Below, one piece after another: positions 40,294 through 48,707 of a DNA stretch of 64,000 bases (positions within the stretch are counted from its first letter, which is position 1; each line of letters starts with the position of its first letter). The DNA comes from Pseudomonas marginalis (lineage in GTDB: Bacteria; Pseudomonadota; Gammaproteobacteria; Pseudomonadales; Pseudomonadaceae). The position numbers were made by a program, and so were the translations under genes. Under the pieces are notes generated by a model. It searched no databases, had not been told where the DNA came from, and saw only the letters and a program-made list of their open reading frames with translations. The stretch is taken from positions 4,031,501-4,095,500 of the forward strand of contig NZ_VTFG01000001.1 of assembly GCF_008692035.1 (NCBI RefSeq). Direction: 5' to 3'.

Positions 40294-42198
40294 TTATTGA
40301 ACGGCTTTACGCGGCAGCGAAGGGTCGGCCGGCAAAGTAAAAGAACGCAGATCAATCGTCGGCGCGCCATCGGCGCCCAGGCGGTGATCCAGAATAAGCA
40401 GCTTGGCGTGGGCCAGGCCCAGGCTGAGTTGGCCCAGGTACTGTTCCAGCACAAAGGCCCGACCGGCCGTGGCGTAGGCCTTTTGTTCGGCGGTAAAGCG
40501 CAGGTCGGCCGCTTGGGCGCCGGCATTCACTTCGCGGGCGGTGGCCAAGGCCTGGTCGCGGGCCGTGCTGGCTTGCAGCAAGGCCTGGTTGGTGTGTTCG
40601 CTGGCGGCGCCGCGCTCGCGGGAGATCAGGGCCTGGGCGCCGATCTGCGCGGCTTGCACGCCGTGGTAGGCATTGGCGGCGCCGGCCGGTGGGTGGATGG
40701 CTTCCACGACAGTGGCGAGGATTTCCACACCGCTGTCGAGTGCCTGCAAGTCTGCCTGCACGGCGCGGCCGATTTCGTCGGCCAGGCGCGTGCGTTGTTC
40801 GCCGAGCAATTCGTCGAGGGTACGCGAGGCAAAATCGTGCACCAGGATGCGGCTGGCGGTGCTGCGGATCAGGGTCGGCACATCCGCGCTGTTATAGGTG
40901 GCGGCGAGCGCGGCCTGGTCGGTGAGGCCAATGCGGTAAACGAAGCGCACATCCATATTGACGATCTGGAAGCTCTGTTTATCGCCGCTGCTGCTGGCGA
41001 TCACCTGGGATTTGTCATTCACATGGCTGGCGTCCCACAACCGATTGGCAATCAGCGGTGCCGGGCCTTCGGCAGGCGCCAGCTCCGGAGTAGAGGCTTC
41101 GCTGACGCTGGTGGCCAACTCATGCACCACGCCGTTCTCCACGTTGATCACGCGGCCCAGGGGCCAGGGCAAGCCGGTATGCAGGCCCGGGCCGAACACC
41201 TCGACGGGCTTGCCAAAGCGCTCATAAATCCCACGGCCTTGCAGGGGCACTTCATGCACGCCGGTCAGCGCCCAGCCGACCGCCAGCACCACCAGCAGCA
41301 CCGGCAAAAACGCCCGGCGCATGTAGGTAAACGCCCAGATCTGGCGCAGGTCGATGCCGAAACGGTTGTGTAATTCGTGCTGCAACGCCAGCAACGGTTG
41401 TGGCGGCCAGCGCAGCAACCCGGCGATGAAACTCTGCGCCATCAGGCGTGGTTCAAGGCGCGGCTGGCGCGGGCTGAACAGCGACAGCAGGCCTCTTAAT
41501 AGAAACTCCAGCGCTACCAGCGCCGGCAACAGCCCGACCAGCACCGCCAGGCGCAACGGCCAGACCGACTCGGCCCCGGCAAACAGCAGGCAAATGGCAC
41601 TCACCACCAGGCAGGTAATCGCCACCCGGCTCAACTGCGCCAGTTGCGCGGCTTCCGGCCACTGGGCCGTGGTTTCCTGAGCCAGGCGCCGTTCGAACAC
41701 CAGCAAGCCAAACGCCAGGGCCAACGCCAATGCCGCCCCCACGCTGGCCGCTTGGCCGACAGGCGCCGAGGACAGGCCCAGGTTCCAGAATTCGATGATG
41801 CTGACCAGCGCCAGCAGCGACCAGCCGCCCAGCCACAAGACCGGGGCGCCGATCTGCCGGCCAAAGCGTTCCACAAGGCGCGCGTAGCGACCCGTTTCTT
41901 CAACGGGCAATTCGGCCGCCGGCGCCTCCAGCGCCTGGGCCCGCCAATCGGCCACCCACCACGCCGACTGCAGCCCTGCCACCAGCACCAGCAGGGCCGA
42001 TGCGCAGTTGATCAACACCACCGGCCAGATCGACAACGGTGCAAACAGCGCGACAAACAACGCCAGCACCCAACCGACTACGGCCAGTACTGTCAGACTG
42101 ATACCGGCTTGCCGCAATCGGCGGGCATGGAACAGCCCTTGCTGAAAACGCGGCAGGCCTTCCACCGAAGCGCCGTCCGCCTCTAGATCCACTTGCAT
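40294..42198 (-). CDS. Large polytopic SPFH/HflK-like protein, operon gene 1
   Basis: 634-residue protein. The first 300 residues contain several membrane helices (SLTVLAVVGWVLALFVALFA, WPVVLINCASALLVLVAGL, GAALALALAFGLLVFE, LLPALVALEFLLRGLLSLF), an unusual addition to HflK-type proteins. Then a further helix (AFLPVLLVVLAVGWALTG) leads into an SPFH domain (about 330-520; GRGIYERFGKPVEVFGPGLHTGLPWP) and a coiled coil. It heads the SPFH-SPFH-SPFH-P1B operon. ATG at 42198 (MQVDLEAD) is taken; an in-frame GTG at 42240 would start inside the Zur-like palindrome. Confidence 0.82.
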   Translation of the reverse strand: MQVDLEADGASVEGLPRFQQGLFHARRLRQAGISLTVLAVVGWVLALFVALFAPLSIWPVVLINCASALLVLVAGLQSAWWVADWRAQALEAPAAELPVEETGRYARLVERFGRQIGAPVLWLGGWSLLALVSIIEFWNLGLSSAPVGQAASVGAALALALAFGLLVFERRLAQETTAQWPEAAQLAQLSRVAITCLVVSAICLLFAGAESVWPLRLAVLVGLLPALVALEFLLRGLLSLFSPRQPRLEPRLMAQSFIAGLLRWPPQPLLALQHELHNRFGIDLRQIWAFTYMRRAFLPVLLVVLAVGWALTGVHEVPLQGRGIYERFGKPVEVFGPGLHTGLPWPLGRVINVENGVVHELATSVSEASTPELAPAEGPAPLIANRLWDASHVNDKSQVIASSSGDKQSFQIVNMDVRFVYRIGLTDQAALAATYNSADVPTLIRSTASRILVHDFASRTLDELLGEQRTRLADEIGRAVQADLQALDSGVEILATVVEAIHPPAGAANAYHGVQAAQIGAQALISRERGAASEHTNQALLQASTARDQALATAREVNAGAQAADLRFTAEQKAYATAGRAFVLEQYLGQLSLGLAHAKLLILDHRLGADGAPTIDLRSFTLPADPSLPRKAVQ

Positions 42199-42224
42199 CC
42201 ACTCACGCCCGCTTGTACACAATT

Positions 42225-42239
42225 CGTTACGATATAACA
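42225..42239. promoter_or_regulatory. Degenerate Zur-like box upstream of the SPFH/P1B-ATPase operon
   Basis: CGTTACGATATAACA agrees with the TGTTATA-n-TATAACA core of the two clear sites in this window at 11 of 14 positions, with one half-site (TATAACA) perfect. It lies 26 bases before the chosen start of the first operon gene. Functional binding is unproven. Confidence 0.5.
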
Positions 42240-42295
42240 CGCGGCGTGAAATTTTTGTTCGTTAAACAGGGTTTTTGAACATGGCAGAAATCTCC

Positions 42296-42385
42296 TGTGG
42301 GAGGGGGCTTGCTCCCGATGGCGATGGGTCAGCCGGCACATGCATCAACCGGTAGACCGCCATCGGGGGCAAGCCCCCTCCCACA
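42296..42385. repeat. REPIN
   Basis: Two 27-bp inverted arms (42296-42322 and 42359-42385) of the TGTGGGAGGGGGCTTGC type, differing at one or two positions, with a 36-base spacer. Located in the divergent region between the SPFH operon and the ynb-type operon. Confidence 0.92.
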
Positions 42386-42516
42386 TTTGTCCTTCAGTGC
42401 TTTCCAGATCGTGACTAAACCCCCATAAACACGCGCCATCACTGGTATAGGCCATGAATAATCGGCACACTCCAGGCAGTTTTTCGCGGGCTCTCGGACA
42501 AGGAAGCGTCACCCCC

Positions 42517-43140
42517 ATGATTTCGATCTATCAGCTCAAACCGCGGTTTCAGAACCTGCTGCGTCCCCTCGTGCAGCGCCTCTATGACAATGGCACCACG
42601 GCCAACCAGATCACCGTGCTCGCCGGGGTCATTTCCCTGCTGGTCGGCCTGTTGATCGCCAGCTTCGCCCAGCACCTGTGGCTGTTTGCGCTGATCCCGC
42701 TGTGGATGATCCTGCGCATGGCCCTCAACGCCATCGACGGCATGCTCGCCCGGGAATTCGGCCAGCAGTCGCGCCTGGGCGCCTACCTCAATGAATTGTG
42801 CGACGTGATTGCCGACAGTGCGTTGATCCTGCCCTTCGCGCTGATCCCCGGCGTGAGCCTGGTGCCGGTGCTGCTGGTGGCGCTGCTGGCGGTGTTCAGC
42901 GAATACGCCGGGGTGCTGGGGCCGATGGTCGGCGCGTCACGGCGCTATGACGGGCCGATGGGCAAGAGTGACCGCGCGTTTGTCCTCGGCGTGCTGGCCA
43001 CCGGTGTAGCGCTGGGCTGGCTCGGCGCTGGCTGGGTCGACACTGTGATGTGGCTGGTCGCCGCCCTGCTCGCCTACACCCTGGTCAACCGGGTGCGCCA
43101 GGGTTTGAAAGAAGAACAACCTATCTCCCCTTCTGCATAA
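42517..43140 (+). CDS. ynbA: CDP-alcohol phosphatidyltransferase (YnbA-like)
   Basis: 207-residue membrane enzyme with about six helices that transfers a phosphatidyl group from CDP-diacylglycerol to an alcohol. The signature differs from the canonical D-x2-DG-x2-AR-x8-G-x3-D-x3-D: here N71-AI-D74-G75-ML-AR-x8-G88-AYL-N92-ELC-D96, so two of four catalytic Asp are Asn. The same Asn pattern is, as I recall, usual in YnbA-type proteins, so it may define a subfamily with another substrate. First gene of a six-gene operon; AAGGA upstream of ATG at 42517. PA2541 looks equivalent. Confidence 0.85.
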   Translation: MISIYQLKPRFQNLLRPLVQRLYDNGTTANQITVLAGVISLLVGLLIASFAQHLWLFALIPLWMILRMALNAIDGMLAREFGQQSRLGAYLNELCDVIADSALILPFALIPGVSLVPVLLVALLAVFSEYAGVLGPMVGASRRYDGPMGKSDRAFVLGVLATGVALGWLGAGWVDTVMWLVAALLAYTLVNRVRQGLKEEQPISPSA

Positions 43141-43150
43141 GGATTTTGCA

Positions 43151-44905
43151 ATGCGCGAACAGCAAGAGCACACCTTCAGTACCCATGACGGCGTCGAGCT
43201 TTTCTACCGTCATTGGCCGGCCAGCGCGCCGGCGGACGGCGAGCCGCGCAAGGCGATCCTGCTGTTCCATCGCGGCCATGAGCACTCGGGGCGTATCGCG
43301 CACCTGGTGGATGAACTGGACTTGCCGCAGTTCGACTTCTTCGCCTGGGACGCACGGGGTCACGGCCAATCGCCTGGCGAACGCGGCGACAGCCCGAGCT
43401 TCGCCACCAGCGCCCGTGATGTGCAAACTTTCCGCGACCATATCGGCGCCACCTATGGCATCGAGGAAGAAGACTGTGCCGTGATTGCCCAAAGTGTCGG
43501 CGCGGTGATCGCAGCCACCTGGGTGCATGACTACGCGCCGAAAATCCGCGCCCTGGTGCTCGCGTCCCCGGCGTTCAAGGTCAAGCTGTACGTGCCCTTT
43601 GCCCGGCCGGGCCTGGCGCTCATGCGCAGGTTTCGCGGCAACTTCTTCGTCAACAGCTACGTCAAGGCCAAGTTCCTCAGCCATGACCCGGAGCGCGTGG
43701 CGTCCTACGACAGCGACCCGCTGATCACCAAGGCCATCTCGGTGAACGTGCTGCTGGGCCTGTACGAAGCCGCCGACCGGGTTGTCGCCGATGCCCAGGC
43801 GATCCAGGTGCCGACCCAAGTGCTGGTCTCGGGCGCCGACTTTGTGGTGCACCGCAAACCCCAGCAGCAATTTTTCGACCGCCTTGGCAGCCTGAAAAAA
43901 GAACTGCATATCCTCCCCGGTTTTTTCCACGACACCCTCGGCGAGCGTGACCGCGCGGTGGCCGTGAGCAGCGCCAGGCGCTTTATCCTGCAGAACTTCG
44001 CACACCCGCTGGACCGTGCGTCCCTGCTGGACGCCGACAAACTGGGCGCCACCTGCGCCGAATCCGAATCCCTCGCAGCGCCCTTGCCGCGCAATTCCCT
44101 GCGCGACCTGTACTGGCGCCTGACCCGCGCCAGCATGGGCCTGGGCAAGAACCTGTCGGACGGCGTCAAGCTGGGCTTCGACACCGGCTTCGACTCCGGC
44201 AGCACCCTGGACTACGTGTACCGCAACACGCCCACCGGCAAAGGCGGGCTGGGCCGCATGATCGACACCAACTACCTCAACTCCATCGGCTGGCGCGGTA
44301 TTCGCCAGCGCAAGTTGAACGTCGAGGAACTGCTGCGCCTGGCCATGGCCAAGCTGAGGGATGAACAGCGCGAAGTGCGCATCGTCGACATCGCCGCCGG
44401 CCACGGGCGCTACATTCTTGAAGCCTTGCAGGGCGTGTCGCCGCTGCCGGAATCGATCCTGCTGCGCGACTACAGCGACATCAACGTGCGTGACGGTGGC
44501 GCGCTGATTCGTGAGAAGGGCCTGGGAGACATCGCGCAGTTCGTCAAAGGCGATGCGTTTGACCGCTTGGATTTGGCGGCACTGCAACCCAAGCCGACGC
44601 TGGCGGTGGTGTCCGGGTTGTATGAATTGTTTGCCGATAACGCCATGGTCGGTGGTTCGTTGGCCGGCCTGGCTGAAGCCGTGGAGCCCGGCGGTTACTT
44701 GGTCTACACCGGCCAGCCATGGCACCCGCAACTGGAACTGATCGCCCGCGCACTGACCAGCCATCGCCAGGGCCAGGCCTGGGTGATGCGCCGTCGCAGC
44801 CAGGCAGAAATGGATCAGTTGGTAGAAGCCGCGGGCTTTCGCAAGATCACCCAGCGTGTGGATGAGTGGGGCATCTTTACCGTGTCCCTGGCCCAGAAGA
44901 TCTGA
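43151..44905 (+). CDS. ynbC: Bifunctional alpha/beta hydrolase and SAM methyltransferase (YnbC-like)
   Basis: 584-residue fusion. Residues about 10-300 are an alpha/beta hydrolase of the monoacylglycerol-lipase type: HRGHEHSGR oxyanion loop, FFAWDARGHGQSPG, the nucleophile elbow IAQSVGAV and the His in PGFFHDTLGER. Residues about 380-580 are a Rossmann methyltransferase with SAM motif I VRIVDIAAGHGRY. Such a fusion matches E. coli YnbC and PA2540. A lipid-ester hydrolase joined to a methyltransferase suggests remodelling or methylation of the operon's phospholipid product; the substrate is unknown. Confidence 0.87.
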   Translation: MREQQEHTFSTHDGVELFYRHWPASAPADGEPRKAILLFHRGHEHSGRIAHLVDELDLPQFDFFAWDARGHGQSPGERGDSPSFATSARDVQTFRDHIGATYGIEEEDCAVIAQSVGAVIAATWVHDYAPKIRALVLASPAFKVKLYVPFARPGLALMRRFRGNFFVNSYVKAKFLSHDPERVASYDSDPLITKAISVNVLLGLYEAADRVVADAQAIQVPTQVLVSGADFVVHRKPQQQFFDRLGSLKKELHILPGFFHDTLGERDRAVAVSSARRFILQNFAHPLDRASLLDADKLGATCAESESLAAPLPRNSLRDLYWRLTRASMGLGKNLSDGVKLGFDTGFDSGSTLDYVYRNTPTGKGGLGRMIDTNYLNSIGWRGIRQRKLNVEELLRLAMAKLRDEQREVRIVDIAAGHGRYILEALQGVSPLPESILLRDYSDINVRDGGALIREKGLGDIAQFVKGDAFDRLDLAALQPKPTLAVVSGLYELFADNAMVGGSLAGLAEAVEPGGYLVYTGQPWHPQLELIARALTSHRQGQAWVMRRRSQAEMDQLVEAAGFRKITQRVDEWGIFTVSLAQKI

Positions 44906-44907
44906 CC

Positions 44908-46206
44908 ATGCGCGAACCCGGTCTATTGAAACCAGCGGTGCTGTGGCTGCTGCTGTTGGCGCCGCTGTTTTTCAGCACCTACGGCTTCGCCACGTGGGTT
45001 ACAAGCCAGCGCAGCGATGTCGGCACCCTGGTGTTCGGCTGGGAAACCCATATGCCGTTCTGGGCATGGACCATCGTGCCCTATTGGTCCATCGACCTGC
45101 TTTACGGTTTCTCCCTGCTGCTGCCCAACAGCCGCCATGAGCTGAAGCAACACGCGCTGCGCCTGCTCAGCGCGCAGGTCATCGCCGTAAGTTGCTTCCT
45201 GATCTGGCCGCTGCGCTTCACCTTCGAGCGGCCGGAGCTGGATGGTGTGTTCGGCTGGCTGTTTGCCGTATTGGCGGGGTTCGACAAACCCTTCAACCAG
45301 GCGCCCTCGCTGCATATCGCGCTGCTGGTGATCCTGTGGGTCATGTATCAGCGCCACACCCAAGGGTTATGGCGCTGGCTGGTGCATGGCTGGTTCGCCT
45401 TGATCGGTATTTCGGTGCTGACCACTTATCAACATCACTTTATCGACTTACCCACAGGCGCCCTCGCCGGCTGGCTATGCGTGTGGCTGTGGCCGGTGGA
45501 ACACCCAAGCCCCTTGCTGAATGCACGGCTGACCCGGGATTCGAAGCGCTGGCGCGTGGGCCTGCGCTACGGCCTGGGAGCCTTGGCACTGGCGATTCTG
45601 GCGTTTTCCCTGGGCGGCGGCTGGTTATGGCTGCTCTGGCCCGCGGTGTCCCTGGGCCTGATCAAGGCGAATTACCTGGTGCTCGGCGCTGCGGGCTTTC
45701 AAAAACGCAGCGATGGCCGGCTTACACCTGCTGCGCGTTGGCTGTACGCACCCTACCTGGCCGCGGCGTGGATAAACTCGCGCCTGTGGACACGCAAACA
45801 CCCACAGCCGGACCTGATTGTGGATAACGTCTGGCTGGGGCGAATTCCCAGTGCGAAAGAGCAAAATTCATTCAGCGCCATCGTCGACCTCTGTGCCGAA
45901 TTGCCGATTAATCCACAAGGCCGTGCGTATCAAAGCATCCCGGTGCTGGACCTGATCGCCCCGACACCCGCCGACTGCCAGCAAGCCGCCGAGGCCATCG
46001 AGCGCCTGCGTGCAAGCGGCCCGGTGCTGGTGTGCTGCGCCCTTGGCTACTCACGCAGCGCCACCGCCATCGCCGCCTGGCTGCTGCACAGTGGGCGCGC
46101 TGCCACGGTGGACCAAGCGCTGGCTATTATTCGTACAGCGCGGGCCCATGTGGTCCTGCATCCTGCTCATCGTCAAGCATTGGAGGGTTTGCCCCATGCC
46201 CGCTGA
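44908..46206 (+). CDS. ynbD: PAP2-superfamily plus dual-specificity phosphatase fusion (YnbD-like)
   Basis: 432-residue membrane protein. The N-terminal 290 residues have about six helices with PAP2-type motifs (QAPSLHIALLVILWV and TTYQHHFIDLPTGALAG); the C-terminus is a tyrosine/dual-specificity phosphatase domain with the CX5R loop in VLVCCALGYSRSATAIAAW. E. coli YnbD has the same fusion. It could dephosphorylate a phosphatidyl-alcohol phosphate, as PTPMT1 does for phosphatidylglycerophosphate. It starts two bases after ynbC and its end overlaps the next gene by 11 bases. Confidence 0.87.
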   Translation: MREPGLLKPAVLWLLLLAPLFFSTYGFATWVTSQRSDVGTLVFGWETHMPFWAWTIVPYWSIDLLYGFSLLLPNSRHELKQHALRLLSAQVIAVSCFLIWPLRFTFERPELDGVFGWLFAVLAGFDKPFNQAPSLHIALLVILWVMYQRHTQGLWRWLVHGWFALIGISVLTTYQHHFIDLPTGALAGWLCVWLWPVEHPSPLLNARLTRDSKRWRVGLRYGLGALALAILAFSLGGGWLWLLWPAVSLGLIKANYLVLGAAGFQKRSDGRLTPAARWLYAPYLAAAWINSRLWTRKHPQPDLIVDNVWLGRIPSAKEQNSFSAIVDLCAELPINPQGRAYQSIPVLDLIAPTPADCQQAAEAIERLRASGPVLVCCALGYSRSATAIAAWLLHSGRAATVDQALAIIRTARAHVVLHPAHRQALEGLPHAR

Positions 46207-46639
46207 TATGGAACTCCAGGTGGTCGCCAGCCTGCTGCGCCGTGGCCGTTCGCTGGATCAGTTATCCACAGGCCTGACCGTGGCCGGGGTGTTATTCGGC
46301 CTGGCCCAGTTGCTGATGGCGAGTGTTTCAACCATCTGCCTGCTGCTCAGCCTGTGGATGATTATCCTGGGGCTGCTGCAAAAGTACTGGGCGCTGCGGG
46401 TGGCCTTTGACGCCGACCTGTTCGCCCTGCTGGCCCGCGACATCGAGCGCACGGCGGACCTCGATCAAGCCCTGCAGACCCTTGGCCTGCAATCGCCCAA
46501 GCGGGCCGGCCGGCCCTGGACCGAGCGCCGTCGCGGCGCCCTCAAATTGCTGCGCAAACAAGCCTGGCTGCTGGGCGCGCAAGCGCTGCTGACCCTCGCC
46601 GTGATCCTCGCCAGCCCCTGGCTGCCTTTCGCCGCATAA
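46196..46639 (+). CDS. Small membrane protein of the ynb-type operon
   Basis: 147-residue protein with two adjacent hydrophobic helices (STGLTVAGVLFGLAQLLMASVSTICLLLSLWMIILGLLQKYWAL region, about 25-65) and a C-terminal one (LLGAQALLTLAVILASPWLPF), separated by a basic cytosolic part. No domain recognised. It is translationally coupled to the phosphatase gene (11-base overlap) with GGAGG upstream of ATG at 46196, and PA2538 looks like its equivalent. Probably a subunit or scaffold for the lipid enzymes; inferred from position. Confidence 0.75.
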   Translation: MPADMELQVVASLLRRGRSLDQLSTGLTVAGVLFGLAQLLMASVSTICLLLSLWMIILGLLQKYWALRVAFDADLFALLARDIERTADLDQALQTLGLQSPKRAGRPWTERRRGALKLLRKQAWLLGAQALLTLAVILASPWLPFAA

Positions 46640-46648
46640 GGAATCCCC

Positions 46649-47269
46649 ATGTTCGAACCCGTGGTCGCCACGCTGATTACCTCCATGGCCCGCACCGTCA
46701 CCGGCGCCCGCAGCCTGTGGCTGGGTTGCGCGCCAGTGCCGGTGCAACGTATCTATTTCGCCAACCACAGCAGCCACGGCGACTTCGTGCTGCTGTGGGC
46801 CTCGCTGCCGCAGAACCTGCGCAAATTCACGCGCCCGGTGGCCGGCAGCGATTACTGGAACAAAAGCGCCCTACGCCGCTACATCATCAACCGCGTGTTC
46901 AATGGCGTGCTGATCGACCGCGAGCGCAAGGACCCTGTGGATAACCCCCTGCAGCCCATGCTCGCCGCGCTGGAAGGCGGCGACTCGCTGATCATCTTTC
47001 CCGAAGGCACACGCAATCTGGAGGACGGCTTGCTGCCGTTCAAAAGCGGCATCTACCATCTGGCCAAAAGTTACCCACAGGCCGAGTTGATCCCGGTGTG
47101 GATCGCCAATCTCAACCGGGTCATGCCCAAGGGCCGCGTGCTTCCGCTGCCTTTGCTGTGCACCACCAGCTTCGGCGCCCCCTTGCAATTGGAAGAAGGC
47201 GAAGACAAAGCCGCGTTCCTTGCCCGAACCCGCGACGCCCTGCTCGCCCTCGCCCCGGAGCATTCCTGA
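46649..47269 (+). CDS. 1-acyl-sn-glycerol-3-phosphate acyltransferase-type protein (PlsC family)
   Basis: 206-residue acyltransferase with the catalytic H-x4-D box NHSSHGDFVLLW at about residue 33, the substrate-binding EGTRNLEDGLLPFKSGIYHLA block (FPEGTRN) and a short hydrophobic N-terminus. It would add a second acyl chain to lysophosphatidic acid or a related acceptor. It is not the main PlsC but an operon-specific copy (PA2537-like), placed directly before a CDP-diacylglycerol synthase, so phosphatidic acid could be passed on within the operon's own pathway. Confidence 0.88.
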   Translation: MFEPVVATLITSMARTVTGARSLWLGCAPVPVQRIYFANHSSHGDFVLLWASLPQNLRKFTRPVAGSDYWNKSALRRYIINRVFNGVLIDRERKDPVDNPLQPMLAALEGGDSLIIFPEGTRNLEDGLLPFKSGIYHLAKSYPQAELIPVWIANLNRVMPKGRVLPLPLLCTTSFGAPLQLEEGEDKAAFLARTRDALLALAPEHS

Positions 47270-47270
47270 G

Positions 47271-48203
47271 ATGGATAGCCAAACCCTGATGTTATTCGGC
47301 GGCATCGGCGCGATCCTGGTGCTCGCCTCGCTGATCGGCCTCATCCTCAAACTGCGCACCCGTGGCACGCCCAATGCGGTGATCGACAACCTCAACGCCC
47401 GCATCAACGCCTGGTGGGTGATGGTGGTGGTCATCGGTATCGCCTTCTGGCTCGGTACCGGTGCGGTGATCCTGCTGTTCTACGCGGTGTCGTTCTATGC
47501 CCTGCGCGAATTCCTCACCCTCACGCCGACCCGGCGCAGCGACTACCCGGCCCTGGTGGCCGCGTTCTACCTGGCATTGCCGTTGCAATACCTGCTGATC
47601 TACTCGGACTGGTACGGGCTGTTCTCGATCTTTATCCCGGTGTACGTGTTCCTGCTGCTGCCGATCCTGGCCTCCCTCGGCGGCGACAGCACGCACTTCC
47701 TGGAACGCGCCTCCAAAGTGCAATGGGGGCTGATGATCGCAGTGTTCTGCGTGTCGTTCGTGCCCGCCCTGCTGACTCTCGACATCCCCGGCTACGAAGG
47801 CCGCAACCTGCTGCTGATCGCCTACCTGGTGATCGTGGTGCAACTCTCGGACGTGCTGCAGTACGTGTGCGGCAAGCTGTTCGGCAAACACAAGATCGCG
47901 CCCAACCTGTCGCCGTCGAAAACCGTGGAAGGCTTTGTCGGCGGGATTTTGCTGTCATCCCTGATCGGTGCGGCGCTGTGGTGGACCACGCCGTTCAACC
48001 CGTGGCAGTCGTTCCTGATCGCCTTGCTGATCAACCTGCTCGGCTTCGCCGGCGGCATCGTGATGTCGGCGATCAAGCGCGACCGGGGGGTGAAGGATTG
48101 GGGGCATATGATCGAAGGCCACGGCGGGATGCTGGATCGGCTGGATTCGGTATGTTTTGCGGCGCCGATTTTCTTCCACCTCGTGCGCTACTGGTGGACC
48201 TGA
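47271..48203 (+). CDS. ynbB: Phosphatidate cytidylyltransferase (CdsA family, YnbB-like)
   Basis: 310-residue membrane enzyme making CDP-diacylglycerol from phosphatidate and CTP. About eight helices are seen, and the C-terminal CDS signatures SPSKTVEGFVGG and IEGHGGMLDRLDSVCFAAP are present with the catalytic acidic residues. It starts one base after the acyltransferase stop. Equivalent to E. coli YnbB and PA2536, distinct from the housekeeping cdsA beside uppS. Last gene of the operon; its stop is followed by the nested REP composite. Confidence 0.9.
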   Translation: MDSQTLMLFGGIGAILVLASLIGLILKLRTRGTPNAVIDNLNARINAWWVMVVVIGIAFWLGTGAVILLFYAVSFYALREFLTLTPTRRSDYPALVAAFYLALPLQYLLIYSDWYGLFSIFIPVYVFLLLPILASLGGDSTHFLERASKVQWGLMIAVFCVSFVPALLTLDIPGYEGRNLLLIAYLVIVVQLSDVLQYVCGKLFGKHKIAPNLSPSKTVEGFVGGILLSSLIGAALWWTTPFNPWQSFLIALLINLLGFAGGIVMSAIKRDRGVKDWGHMIEGHGGMLDRLDSVCFAAPIFFHLVRYWWT

Positions 48204-48235
48204 CCCTCCCCTCTCAAGCCCAATGAAGATCAAAC

Positions 48236-48481
48236 TGTGGGAGGGGGCTTGCCCCAATGCCGATCAGTTAAGAGATAGAACGGGCAAACAGTAACCTGTG
48301 GCGAGCGGGCTTGCCCCGCGTTGGGCTGCGCAGCAGCCCCAATAAGAGCGCTGCAGTGTGCCAGGCAGGTCCGGGGCTGTGTTTTGGGGCTGCTGCGCAG
48401 CCCAACGCGGGGCAAGCCCGCTCACCACAGTTACAGTGTTCCTCCTTAACTGACTGGCATTAGGGCAAGCCCCCTCCCACA
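48236..48481. repeat. Nested composite of two different REP pairs
   Basis: An outer REPIN pair (48236-48254 and 48463-48481, TGTGGGAGGGGGCTTGCCC type) encloses an inner inverted pair of another REP type (48298-48340 and 48386-48428, GTGGCGAGCGGGCTTGCCCCG start). The inner arms are 43 bases long with a single mismatch. The 653-base space between ynbB and the DUF6124 gene holds this element and the RNA leader. Confidence 0.9.
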
Positions 48482-48586
48482 TTGGTTTCTGGTGTTTTCG
48501 AGGCTTAAGCAAAGTCTGAAAGCGCTGCTCCTACCTCTCGCTTCCCTTTCTTTCGCAGGACATTTCCGAGAGAATCCCAGCCGCTT

Positions 48587-48707
48587 GTGCCCTGCCTTTT
48601 CGGTGGCTAGTCTGCGTTCGTCACTGCCAATTCAGTGACCGGGTTTAGTCGCTCGGGAAAGATTTACATTGGGCGCACAAGCGCCATCTCAAGCATGGCG
48701 TTTTTTT
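48587..48707 (+). ncRNA. Candidate C4-type antisense RNA / terminated leader upstream of the DUF6124 gene
   Basis: The region has an inverted repeat GTCACTG/CAGTGAC (48620-48639), a stem GGCGC-ACAA-GCGCC (48672-48685) that competes with an intrinsic terminator CGCCAT/ATGGCG plus seven T's (48682-48707), then downstream targets. GTGCCCTGC (48587-48595) is complementary to GCAGGGCAC (48734-48742), and GGTGGC (48602-48607) to GCCACC (48795-48800) in the leader of the next gene. Two upstream segments that pair with two downstream ones after a terminator is the logic of phage C4 antisense RNA. 5' end not defined. Confidence 0.5.
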
